Of a stretch of 64,000 nucleotides of DNA, positions 12,201 to 20,662 are shown one piece after another (the stretch's first letter is position 1; each line of letters opens with the position of its first letter). The notes beneath the pieces are model-generated. The model did not search any database. It was not told the DNA's origin and saw nothing but the letters and a program-made list of their open reading frames with translations. The DNA comes from Manihot esculenta (Eukaryota; Streptophyta; Magnoliopsida; Malpighiales; Euphorbiaceae), in the NCBI RefSeq assembly GCF_001659605.2, contig NC_035164.2, positions 16,082,295 through 16,146,294 on the forward strand, given 5' to 3'. The position numbers and the translations under genes were made by a program.

Positions 12201-15200
12201 GAACTCTAGATGTACCTTGTTTCCCCCCACAGCCTCTAGTGGAATGACCATGTAACTTTCAACAAGTCTCCTTGGTATGCCTCATTTTCCTCTTTCTCAG
12301 AATTAGGAGGTTGCAGTGTGCTCAAACTAATAGCCAACCCAGTCTTTTCAAATGGTGCAGTATAAAGCGTAGTATGTCAGCGACTTTTCTCTTATTGAAC
12401 ATAGGCATGTGCCTTTTCTAGTAAAGGAAAAGGGTTTTTCCCCAATACTTGGACCCAAATTAGATCATATTCATTATTCAAACCCTACAAGAAAATCATA
12501 AATCTGCTCCTTTTCAATCATTTTCGAAATTTGACTGCATCTCCAGTTCAGTCTGCCTGGAAGTCCTGATAGTAATAAAGCTCCTACTATAAGCCACATA
12601 GCTTAGAATAAAATTAGGAGATAGTTATTTCTCCTTACTTAGTAATATGGATCTTATTCCAAATATCATCAATTTGGACATCATTCTCAATCTTGCAATA
12701 AGTTACGGACAAAATCTTCTATATCTTTATAGCAGTATCAAGTAATAAAGAAGACTTAGAGATATGAGGTTGCATAGAGTTAAATAACCATATCGTAAAA
12801 AGACAATTATTCGAGTCCTATTGAGAAAAATCTGGATCACTCTCATCCGGTTGTTTCTTATTACCAGTAACATAGTCTTACAGTCCTCTAACCTTGATCA
12901 AGCAAGATAATTGGTTCCATCAAGTTTTACGGAGCTAATTTACAAGGAAAGGTTATCGATGTTAGAACACGAGACCTTTTTATCTTTTGCCATGATAAAA
13001 ATAAATGAACCATTAAAGAATAGGAGGTATCCAAAGTTGTACACACAAGAGAGCCTAACTAAATCATCAATAGACTAGGTTGAGGCACGAGATGGCCGGA
13101 AAGAGGTCAAAAACAATGCCAGAGTGGATTGGGCAACATAGCAGTGTCAGACAGAATCTCACACGTTGGGAAGAAAAGGCGCGTGAGCCTCATGTGCGTG
13201 GCTTTTTAGCGTTAGAATTGGATGGCTGGCCGGCGACAGTCTAGCGACCTAAGGTAGTACCAAAAAGGTAGATCTAGAATTTTAGAAAACCTAAAGATGA
13301 AAAATTGAATTTAAATCCTAAAATCAGGAAAAAATTATGATACCATGAAGAATTTTGGAGAATTATAGAGTATTCTTATATTTCATTTTTAATCTTTACA
13401 AGTAATTTACATGACTATTTATAAATAAAGAATTACAATTAAACAGGAAGCAAATAATTAAAACAATTACAGAAATAATTAAGAATCCTTATTTATGCGT
13501 AAAATCCGTAATCAAATCATATCACTAAAAATTAGCAAATAAGTCAAACAGATTCCAAACAAGGGGGTTATGTGTTAGACCTGCAATGCCCTTTGAAACA
13601 AGAAAGAGGGAGAAAGCGAGAGAGAAATAGACTGGGCTGAGAAAAGAAATAAAAAGGGGAGAAGATTTAGAGAAAAAATAGTGAAGATATAATTCTTGTA
13701 TTTGATGCTTGAATGAGGAATACATACGCCTCCCTTCATTGTATACTTGATCTACTCTCGGTAACTGTCACAGACACACTCAACTAATTACAACAGATTC
13801 CATAACAGTTCTATAACTACTTTCTCTCTATTGATACTTATATTTCCTCTCCCTAACTAACTACTCGACTCCTTAGTCATGACACTTCCATCGAAAAAAC
13901 AAATCTCCTTGTTGTAATGTACACAATAGGGAATAATGCTCAAACAAATTCAAGACATGGCATGCAGACTGGATGTTCAAAATAATTTATATTAAGAAAT
14001 ATTTTTTTCAATTTTGCAGACATTGTGATCCATCATATTATAATAGATGTGTGCTTTCTGCATTATTTAATGAGTGATGTTCTAGTTTTACCTATCTTTT
14101 AATAATTGTTGCAAATACTAACTACGGGATGTGATGTTTTAGGTTGCTACTGCATGTGCACTTGCAGCACATAAGTGTCAGCGCCCTGTTAGGATATATA
14201 TGGACCGCAAGACTGATATGATAATGGTAGGAGGAAGGCATCCTATGAAAATAACATACAGTGTAGGATTCAAATCTAATGGGAAAATTACTGCCTTGCA
14301 CCTTGATATACTAGTTAATGCTGGCATATCTCTAGATATAAGTCCATTGATGCCAAATGCCATATTGACTTCACTTAAAAAGTATGATTGGGGTGCTTTA
14401 TCTTTTGATATAAAGTTATGCAAAACAAACCTTTCAAGCAAATCAGCAATGCGGGCTCCTGGAGACCTACAAGGATCATATATTGCAGAAGCTGTAATTG
14501 AACAAGTAGCATCCTTTCTTTCCATGGATCCAGATTCTTTGAGAGCCATAAATTTTCACACATATAATAGCCTTAAGTTATTCTATGATGTTAGTGCAGG
14601 TGATCCTCTAGAATATACTTTAATTACAATATGGGATAAGTTGGCCACATCTTCGAGCTTTAACCAAAGGACTAAAATGATAAAAGAGTTTAATAGGTAT
14701 AATATGTGGAAGAAAAGAGGTATTTCTCGAATACCTTGTGTGTATGCTGTGTCCTTGAGACCAACTCCTGGAAAAGTAAGCATTCTAAGGGATGGGTCTA
14801 TTGTTGTTGAAGTTGGAGGAATAGAGCTAGGGCAGGGGCTTTGGACGAAGGTAAAACAGATGGCTGCATTCACTCTCAGTTCAATAAAATGTGATGGAGA
14901 TGCAGATTTCTTGGATAAAGTACGAGTCATACAAGCTGATACTTTGAGTTTAATTCAAGGAGGGATCACTGGTGGGAGCACTACATCTGAGTCAAGCTGT
15001 GAAGCAATCAGACTTTGCTGTGAAGTACTGGTTGAGAGACTGATGCCTCTAAAGAAAAGGCTGCTGATGCAAACAGATTCAATAAGATGGGAGATGCTTA
15101 TTCAAAAGGTGGCTATTCGCATGTTTGGAATATTCTACTCATCATCCTTCTATTTACAGTTCCTTTTTGCTGAAATCTTGATCACTTGAAAATTTCCTTA

Positions 15201-17570
15201 GTGATTTTTCACTGTCAACTATTATTGTACACTTTCACCTCCCTCTTATCAAGAACCCCTTTATTGAATTTTTTGGATCTTACTTTTTACATTTGAATAG
15301 TGAATTTTGAGAGAAGTTTGCTTTTGTAGACTGATTAGTATGGAGAGAGAGTACTACTGAACTTGATTTTTTTCATATATATTTTATTGTTTAGATTTGG
15401 AAGCTCTTTGCTATCTCACTTGTGCGCAACATAAATGCAGGCATATTTGGAAGCTGTGAACTTATCAGTGAATTCTTACTTTGTTCCTGATTTTGCATCG
15501 GAGTGTTACTTAAACTATGGTGCTGCAGTGAGTGAGGCAAGTTTTTATTCAATGCTTTCTTATTATCCTTTCTTTAGTACCGCAGTGAGCGACTTGCAAC
15601 TGTAGTACTTCTTATCTCTGTTTGAGTACTTGTAATTTTTGTTGAATTGTTTTAGGAAGAAAATGCAATAATAAGAAAATACGGTAAATATATGAACTCT
15701 AATTTAAATTTTAGAAGATAAAAGGCAATTACATTAACAAATTAACTTCTTTACTTTTATTTTAAATTTTCAAACTAAACATAAGCTTGTCTTTTGTTTT
15801 TGAAATGGCAAAAAGCAAAAAAGCAAGCTTGCATGTTCAAACATTTATCATGATATATATTATTCAGGATGATAATCCAGTGCAGTTAACATTTTTCAGA
15901 ATTAATTATTTTGCACTTGATATGACTGACGAGACAGGTGGAAGTAGACCTTCTGACAGGGCAAACAACAATTTTGAGATCTGATATTTTATATGATTGT
16001 GGACAAAGTCTCAATCCTGCTGTAGATTTAGGACAGGTTAGCTCTTCCCTTCTGTATAATTTCTTAAACTATGGCCTTTTTCAAAGTGTAGTTATTTTTG
16101 CTTAAAATCTCTTTATCAAATTGAGGGGCAATGCTGTCTATGGCCTCAATGGACTTAAAAAGAGAGGGAACCTTTATGTGGTTGCTTCATGGTATTTTTT
16201 ATTGAGAAGTAGGACTTGGTGTTTGCAGATTGAAGGAGCTTTTGTCCAAGGAATTGGGTTTTTCATGCTTGAAGAATACACAACAAACTCAGATGGATTA
16301 GTCGACATAGAAGGCACATGGACGTACAAGATCCCTACAATTGACACCATACCAAAGCAGTTCAATGTCGAATTACTTAGCAGTGGATATAACTCGAAAC
16401 GTGTTCTCTCTTCAAAAGGTAGATCATTAGTCTATGATAATTTCTCCATGCATGCACAAATGGAAATTTCTCCTCATTATCAAGTGTTCAGTATTTCTTT
16501 CAAGCCTTTTGGATGCACATTAAGTGGGAAAAATGTATACCTCAACTCATAATATAACTTATGCTCTTATCTGAGCTTGATTACAAATGAATCAGATGAC
16601 ATTTATTTTTAAGAGGAGCTTTTTTGAGGCATAACAAATGAGCATATGGGACACCAAGCCATCTGCATGAAGTTGATATTTTTCTGCTGAACTGAGTTAT
16701 GAGTCCAATAATTTGCAACATAAAGTTAGCTGGCAGATTTTATTTCTATGTTTGTTTTGTTTGATTCTGTTAAATTTAGGCCAGACCTAACTCACTCCAA
16801 AAGTGAGCTCAAGGGGAGGAGTGCCTATGGCCCATATAAGGGGCAGATTACCCCTTTCCATGTTGGGATTCAATGCACCCCTCACGTCCAGAATTTTTAC
16901 TGGTGCGAGACATATTTATGGGAGGCTCAATCAGATGGGAGGCTCTGATACCGTGTTAAATTTAGAATAGGCCTAACTCACCCCAAAAGCTAGCTCAAGG
17001 GGAGGAGTGCCTATAACCCATACAAGAGGCACATTACCCTTTCCACGACCGACATGGGATTCAACATATTCCAATAAAGGGAGGTCAAACATAAGAATGC
17101 ATTTTTTGGGAGGTCTCTAATATGTGTCACAAATTACAATAACCGAATCACATTTTATTGTCGAGCTCCTTCAGAAAAAAATGACAGGCTACGAGATGCT
17201 TTAGATAGCAATTGATGTTGAGAAATGATGTGTTCGAGTTCATGCTACTATCAGAATTTAAGGAATAACCCTGGATAGCAAATCCTTTTAGACTATCAAT
17301 TGTAGTGCAATTTGAAAAATATTGTTTTTGAATCATATCTTTTTTTGTGCAGCTTCTGGTGAGCCACCACTACTACTGGCAGCCTCTGTCCACTGTGCTA
17401 CAAGAGCTGCTATTAGAGAAGCAAGGAAACAACTTCATTCATGGGGTGGCTTAGATAGCTCTTATTCAACGTTCGAGTTAGGGGTTCCTGCCACCATGCC
17501 TATAGTAAAGGAGCTTTGTGGGCTGGACGGTGTGGAGAGGTACTTGTTGTGTAAAGTGGGCAGCAATTGA
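68..17570 (+). CDS. AO: Aldehyde oxidase, C-terminal molybdenum-cofactor half (7 exons; 5' part outside window)
   Basis: Joined exons 68-270, 416-634, 14143-15108, 15441-15536, 15938-16036, 16229-16418 and 17353-17570 encode about 660 residues in one continuous frame, ending with TGA at 17568-17570. The protein matches the Mo-pterin half of plant molybdo-flavoenzymes: the YPKQVGDFSKG linker, GGGFGGK, AMRAPG, ELGQG and the GEPP segment carrying the family's catalytic Glu are all visible. The GGK-VMKSM context after the glycine motif resembles aldehyde oxidase rather than xanthine dehydrogenase, which has GGKETR. Plant aldehyde oxidases are cytosolic homodimers of about 1350 residues that oxidise aldehydes such as abscisic aldehyde or indole-3-acetaldehyde; the substrate cannot be told here. 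The 2Fe-2S and FAD domains lie left of base 1. No frameshift or premature stop is seen in the exons, so it may be functional despite a 13.5-kb intron filled with transposons. Confidence 0.93.
416..634 (+). CDS. AO: Aldehyde oxidase exon with GGGFGGK motif
   Basis: Acceptor TTCAG ends at 415; donor GTAAGT starts at 635. It encodes IKLGSQYYFYMENQTALAVP through RRVGGGFGGKVMKSML. The glycine-rich GGGFGGK loop is a conserved Mo-pterin contact in the xanthine oxidase family. The final residue is Leu where plant aldehyde oxidases I know usually have Pro before VATACA, a minor substitution. Phase 0 at the donor. Confidence 0.92.
1668..1861 (-). repeat. Copia A 3' LTR
   Basis: 194 bp, terminal TG/CA, matched by 13346-13550. 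Its inner edge is followed by the polypurine-tract complement and the end of the RNase H region. Confidence 0.82.
1862..2540 (-). pseudogene. Copia A pol 3' fragment (RT end and RNase H), decayed
   Basis: Reads on the minus strand as the same RT C-terminal/RNase H region found intact at 3102-3902 in copia C (same order of segments up to the CCACC at 2536-2540), but with stops and frameshifts throughout. A TRIM-family solo LTR (2343-2457) interrupts it. The other half of the gene continues at 9683. Confidence 0.75.
2343..2457 (-). repeat. TRIM-family solo LTR inside copia A
   Basis: 115 bp starting TGTTAAATTT and ending TTCAACA. It matches both LTRs of the TRIM at 16768-17066. Flanks CACCC (2338-2342) and CACCT (2458-2462) look like a target duplication with one mismatch. 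The homologous position in copia C (near 3755-3765) lacks it, which defines the insertion. Confidence 0.75.
2541..2732 (+). repeat. Copia B 5' LTR
   Basis: 192 bp, closely matching 9486-9677 and followed at once by a tRNA-Met-type primer binding site. Confidence 0.85.
2802..3001 (-). repeat. Copia C 3' LTR
   Basis: 200 bp from TGAAGATTT to GTCAACA on the plus strand. It pairs with 5575-5774 with about six mismatches. Confidence 0.87.
3102..5413 (-). pseudogene. Copia C pol fragment: integrase C-half, RT, RNase H
   Basis: Minus-strand reading gives three long pieces. Integrase (5413-4952) has NSVAERKNRHLLE and GCVCFVH. RT (4927-3896) has [50 protein letters not shown] and the active site as VYGDD. 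The RT-connection and RNase H (3902-3102) has QYFLGIEVARS, TRPDIAYAVS and SSAEAEYRAMAQGVCE. A stop separates integrase from RT, a frameshift lies near 3900 and a stop near 3567. YGDD instead of the usual copia YVDD is a substitution in the active-site box. It lacks gag and protease, so it could only have moved with help or before the deletion. Confidence 0.87.
5575..5774 (-). repeat. Copia C 5' LTR
   Basis: 200-bp partner of 2802-3001. The PBS complement abuts its left edge. Confidence 0.87.
6221..9410 (+). pseudogene. Copia B protease-integrase-RT-RNase H, broken
   Basis: Pol order is recognisable. Around 6310 a degenerate protease site reads WIIDYSANR, where copia D has WIIDSGTNRHMMG. Then come the GAG-pre-integrase box WHRRLGHPS (about 6717), an integrase remnant (6780-7700), RT (7900-8610, with YVDGT replacing YVDD near 8540), the RT C-terminal connection (8610-8900) and RNase H (8954-9410, ending DMFTK). 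Numerous frameshifts and stops (for example TGA near 8043 and 8222, TAG near 8605) show it is dead. The catalytic DD loss is visible directly. Confidence 0.85.
9486..9677 (+). repeat. Copia B 3' LTR
   Basis: 192 bp, preceded by the polypurine tract and followed by the CCACC duplication. It contains a TATA-like TATAAATA element near 9607. Confidence 0.85.
9683..12992 (-). pseudogene. Copia A gag and pol 5' part, decayed
   Basis: On the minus strand, a gag start near 12992 reads MAKDKKVS and then KLDGTNYLA in the next segment. A damaged zinc knuckle lies around 12235-12275 (C..KLHGHSTRGCGG). The protease region (about 11960-12040) reads PWIIDSVAKRYMIGSS, with the catalytic DSG changed to DSV. 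Integrase pieces are at 11061-11288 and 10774-10998, and RT runs down to 9683, where copia B interrupts. Stops and indels are frequent. It is the only copia here with a gag region. Confidence 0.78.
13346..13550 (-). repeat. Copia A 5' LTR
   Basis: About 205 bp, similar to 1668-1861 with several substitutions and small indels. Preceded on the plus strand by the complement of a primer binding site at 13334-13345. Confidence 0.82.
13551..14142 (+). other. Intron sequence right of copia nest
   Basis: Holds GA-rich sequence (13600-13690) and then CT-rich sequence with many CTAAC-type repeats (13740-13880), followed by AT-rich intron up to the acceptor at 14142. No gene or complete element is recognised. 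The 13600-13880 stretch might be a truncated LTR. Confidence 0.4.
14143..15108 (+). CDS. AO: Aldehyde oxidase large Mo-domain exon
   Basis: 966 bp, 322 codons, open throughout and in phase 0 at both ends (acceptor AG 14141-14142, donor GT 15109). It begins VATACALAAHKCQRPVRIY and carries SAMRAPGDLQGSYIAEAVIE, VEVGGIELGQGLWTKVKQM and GGSTTSESSCEAIRLCCE, all in the order found in plant aldehyde oxidases. The AMRAPG region and the GQG region line the molybdenum centre in this enzyme family. The open frame continues to 15189 past the donor, but alignment to family structure supports splicing at AAG/GTGG. Confidence 0.93.
15441..15536 (+). CDS. AO: Aldehyde oxidase exon followed by a GC donor
   Basis: 32 codons encoding AYLEAVNLSVNSYFVPDF to NYGAAVSE, matching the family directly after the large exon. 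Acceptor GCAG ends at 15440. The only donor that keeps frame and family alignment is GAG/GCAAGT at 15537, a GC-AG intron with otherwise perfect donor consensus. Confidence 0.85.
15938..16036 (+). CDS. AO: Aldehyde oxidase exon (33 codons)
   Basis: Acceptor GACAG ends at 15937; donor GTTAGC starts at 16037. Encodes VEVDLLTGQTTILRSDILYD then CGQSLNPAVDLGQ, the conserved stretch before the EGAFVQG segment. Too short to stand out as an open frame, but both splice sites and the reading phase (0/0) fit. Confidence 0.9.
16229..16418 (+). CDS. AO: Aldehyde oxidase exon with EGAFVQGIGFFMLEE
   Basis: Acceptor TTTGCAG ends at 16228; donor GTAGAT starts at 16419 in phase 1. Encodes IEGAFVQGIGFFMLEEYT to KRVLSSK. 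This is the conserved substrate-channel and Mo-pterin-proximal region of the domain. The split codon (G/CT, Ala) is completed by the last exon. Confidence 0.92.
16768..17066 (-). mobile_element. TRIM element in last aldehyde oxidase intron
   Basis: A 299-bp element with two direct terminal repeats, 16768-16877 (110 bp) and 16954-17066 (113 bp). Both start TGTTAAATTTAG and end TTCAAYRCA or similar. The 76-bp interior has a C-rich PPT complement at its left (CCCCTCACG) and a PBS complement GCTCTGATACC at 16942-16952. Flanks GATTC (16763-16767) and TATTC (17067-17071) resemble a target duplication with one mismatch. It has no coding capacity, so it fits a terminal-repeat retrotransposon in miniature that depends on other elements. 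Confidence 0.82.
17353..17570 (+). CDS. AO: Aldehyde oxidase last exon with catalytic Glu
   Basis: Acceptor TGTGCAG ends at 17352. Encodes ASGEPPLLLAASVHCATRAA through VERYLLCKVGSN and stops at TGA 17568-17570. The Glu in GEPP aligns with the general-base Glu conserved in xanthine dehydrogenase and aldehyde oxidase. The C-terminal length and the VPATMPIVKELCGLD block agree with plant family members, so the 3' end looks intact. No clear polyadenylation signal was picked out. Confidence 0.93.
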
Positions 17571-18048
17571 TATTTATTAATGAATGGAAACAATATTCAT
17601 ATTTATAGTTTATTTAAATGTATGAGTTGTTGTGGAAGTAAGAAATGTTATGGCAAAGTTTCCACGGTTTGTGGTTGATTTTTATATTTTATGGATATGG
17701 CCAATTATTAATTTTATTTATTTTATATGCATACTGGAGTTTAAAAAAAAATAGGACTTAGATGTAATATCTCTTAGGACTGAAATGAAAAGAAATAGAG
17801 TTTTTTTTATTATTATTGTTCGATTATGGAATTAAAGTTTTAGGATTTACATGAAAAATTTTAACATTTTATTGAAAAACAAATGAATAGAAAATTTTAA
17901 ATGTTATGTAGGCTTGAAGTATTTGTAATAGCTCGGCTTAAATTGATTCAAATAACTTTTGTGTCCATTTTTCAAATTGATTCAAATAACTTTTGTGTTG
18001 ATTTTTTACTCAGTCCAAAATGGTTAATTTAAGTTTTTTAGTAGTATT
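17571..18048. other. AT-rich sequence downstream of aldehyde oxidase
   Basis: Likely the 3' UTR and flanking DNA of the aldehyde oxidase gene. It contains two near-identical TTCAAATAACTTTTGTGT segments (about 17947-17998). No other gene seen. Confidence 0.5.
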
Positions 18049-18053
18049 ATACC

Positions 18054-18298
18054 TGTAACGACCCGAAAATCGGACCGCTACCGGCGCTAGGATCCGGGTC
18101 GACTTAAGGCCGCCGGGACCCGTAGCAAGCCTAACATACAACCTGTAAACTTATTTAATCCCATACATGATCAACAACATACATAAAAATTTAAAACTTT
18201 TCTTTCATACATTCTATCATCCACCAAACTCAACCTGTGCATGCACTGAACATATACATCATCATAAACTTGATCCCTCTGTGGGATCTCATCAAAGC
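18054..18298 (-). repeat. Gypsy 3' LTR, distal fragment
   Basis: The last 245 bp (in element orientation) of the 3' LTR. It matches 37108-37350 of the 5' LTR and is followed by the nested element at 18299. The AAAGC at 18294-18298 is the left copy of that insertion's target duplication. Confidence 0.92.
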
Positions 18299-20662
18299 TG
18301 TAACAGCCCGGAAACCGATACCCCTCTGTAACGGCCCGAACCGCCACCGGCGCTAGGATCCAGATCGGCTTAAGGCCGCCGGGACCCGTAGCAAGCCAAA
18401 CATACATACTAATACCTGGTCAAATTCCATACATGATTAAAACTGAACCATAAAAACATGAAAATTGAACATCTGATGAACCCAAACCTGACCTGTGCAT
18501 GTATCCTGACATGAAACATACATCATAAAATCATAAAACCTCCACTGGAGTCCTCATCATATACTCCAATGGGGTAACATTACATGCCTCAAGTTTGGTT
18601 CTCAACTCAACATAAAAACATTACATAACCATGCATCAACAGGGACTAACCAGTCTGTAGGGCCAAGCACAACTAATCCATAAACATTAACTCTACTATC
18701 AGTTACATACATCATCTCAAATTACATTACATCAACTTATATTACATGTCCACTTCTAAAACTACTAAACATAAACATAATCTAAGCTATTACAACATGC
18801 ATATCTTAACCTTGACTTTACCCTGCAGCCTCTGGACTCTGACTTAAACCTGCAACACTGGGGTTAGGGGAAAGGGGTGAGCTAAAAAGCCCAGTGAGTA
18901 GAAATAGCGAAAACAGTTCATTAATTACATGCTTTCATGAAATGCGTCATAACACAAGTAAATCACATCACTTTGTCCGTCTCGGGGCTCATGCAGATAA
19001 CTATTCCCCACGGAGTGTTTTTAGAGAGTTCCTTTGAATTGCTAGCATCTTTACTCTCAAGGATCGGACATGACCCCAAAAATCCCTCTGTCGGTGCCCG
19101 GCTCCCCCAAAGGAGCTCACACAGGACTTTCACATACATGACGGGGTACCTAGTCCACAGAGAGCTCACAGTGACTTTCCTATATGTACTTGTCCGGCTC
19201 TCAAAGGACTTACCCAAGACTCAATGACAGATATGGGCTATTGGAGTCGCCTTGGTCCAAACCTACCTCAACATCAACATGAAATAATGCAATGCAACAT
19301 ATTCGTGAACTAGTGCAGTCAACCTACTATACATAATTATGATGCATGAACATGCTTTAGGCATTAGATTTTGTGCATAAAATATTAAGTTTAGTTCTAC
19401 TCACCTCCTGGCAGACGCCGACTGACTCTGCACCTGCTAGCACTAATGGCCTCCTCGGTCTCTCGGGTCCGATCCTACACAGGTGGACTCGAATGAGGTG
19501 CCAAACATACTCTAACAACTCATAAACATACTCCCCAAAAACCCTCTAAAACATCACTTAAACATGCATAGGAAACACCCAAGAAACGGCTGGACAGGGC
19601 ACTTTCGGCGGCACCTTCGGCGGCCGAAAGTCCCCTCCAGAGACGAAACTCGGGCAGGTTCGGCGGCACCTTCGGCGGCCGAAACCTCAGGACAGAAACG
19701 AAAGTCCCTCCTTCGGGGGCACATTCGGCAGCCTAAAGACTGCCTCCCATGCAGGTTCGGCGGCCGAAACTCCTTTCGGCGGCCGAACCTGGTCCCCTCT
19801 GGACGACAGGTCCGATTCTGCCAAGCCAAAAACCAAACTCAAATACCCCAAATCCTCTCCCAAACATGCATACGCACTCCCACAAGCATAAAGGAGCATA
19901 AACTAACATAAACTCCTCAACACAAACATCACATAACATACATTGGGTATAAAACCCACATAAACCTTAAACATGCATATCTACCCAAACTCAACCATCA
20001 AACTCTATAAAACTTACTTAAAACTTCATGAAAACACTAGGGAAGCAAGGATCTACACTTACCTCTTGAAGATCGAGGGCTGGTGTGACCCCTAACTCGG
20101 AGGTGTGGAGAATCCAAGCTCCAAAAGCTCCAAGCTCCCAAAACTCCTTTTAAGCTTTAAATCTTCAAACACAAGGGTAGAAATCATGAAAAACTTGAGA
20201 GATGGGTAGAGAAAACACGAAAACGACCAAAGGAAGGTATAAACTCACCTGAGCTCGAGAATGGGGAGAAAACTCTCCCATTTCCGATCTGAGGGCCCTT
20301 TATAGGTGGCCTGGTCGAAGACCTTCGGCAGCCTAACGTGCCCCCTAAACTCATGCATGTTCGGCGGCCGAACTTGACTTTCGGCGGCCGAACCTTGGCT
20401 CGTTTAAACAAGACTTTCGGAGGCCAAAGGCGCTCCCGAAGCCTTTCCATGTTCGGCGGCCGAACTTCACTTTCGGCGGCCGAACCTGGCAAACGCCTCC
20501 TTGGTCTTTTCTTTTCAAAACTCAATTCTTTTTCATTTAAAACCATGAAATCATGTGAAAAACATTTTAGAAAACACATTTTACCCCTTCTAGAGAGATC
20601 CAACACCCTAGATTCCGCCGGAAGGCAAGAATCCCGATGCCGGATTCTAGCCGGGTATTACA
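18299..20662 (-). repeat. Non-autonomous gypsy 3' LTR (left)
   Basis: 2364 bp, TG...CA. It lacks the 10-bp ACATACTCTC present in the right LTR (near 28950). Private alleles include CAAATTCCAT (near 18420), AAAACAGTTC (near 18910) and GCAATGCAAC (near 19291). TATA complement at 20298-20305. Eight perfect TTCGGCGGCCGAA copies in two groups (about 19610-19790 and 20359-20490). Confidence 0.92.

Larger units (their letters stand above)
1668..13550 (-). mobile_element. Copia element A (oldest of nest), interrupted
   Basis: Minus-strand Ty1/copia element in the aldehyde oxidase intron. LTRs are 1668-1861 and 13346-13550, both TGAAGAATTTTGG...CA as read on the plus strand. A PPT-like purine tract (complement of CTCCTCCTTAAG) lies next to the left LTR, and a PBS-like TGGTATCATAAT (complement of 13334-13345) next to the right one. 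Flanks TATTC (1663-1667) and GATTC (13551-13555) differ by one base and may be the target duplication. It is split at 2540/9683 by copia B, where CCACC is duplicated. Coding sequence is full of stops. Unlike copia B and D it retains gag. Confidence 0.85.
635..14142 (+). other. 13.5-kb aldehyde oxidase intron enlarged by nested copia elements
   Basis: Runs from donor GTAAGT (635) to the acceptor TTTTAG ending at 14142. Only about 1.6 kb (635-1667 and 13551-14142) is not retrotransposon. The left part, 635-1667, is AT-rich with no recognisable gene. The right part has a purine-rich then pyrimidine-rich stretch (13600-13860) that could be an old LTR fragment, but this is not proven. The rest is a copia element (1668-13550), split by a plus-strand copia (2541-9677), itself split by a minus-strand copia (2802-5774). 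Confidence 0.85.

Noticed and set aside
15109..15189. Continuation of the large aldehyde oxidase exon to the stop at 15187
   Set aside because: The extra 26 residues do not fit the family, while a donor at 15109 joins in frame to the exon at 15441 that does.
68..17570. Aldehyde oxidase as a pseudogene because of the 13.5-kb transposon-filled intron
   Set aside because: All seven exons have usable splice sites, the frame is continuous and the key motifs are present. The intron insertions do not touch exon sequence.
68..17570. Xanthine dehydrogenase instead of aldehyde oxidase
   Set aside because: The residues after GGGFGGK and the C-terminal blocks fit plant aldehyde oxidase; the XDH-type GGKETR is absent.
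19564..19911. Open frames of 70-147 codons in the gypsy LTRs that recur in every copy (Arg/Pro-rich, with repeated FGGRT or RRPN phrases)
   Set aside because: They are translations of the TTCGGCGGCCGAA arrays in several frames and both strands, which lack stops by composition. They recur because the LTRs are copies. No start context or domain supports a protein.
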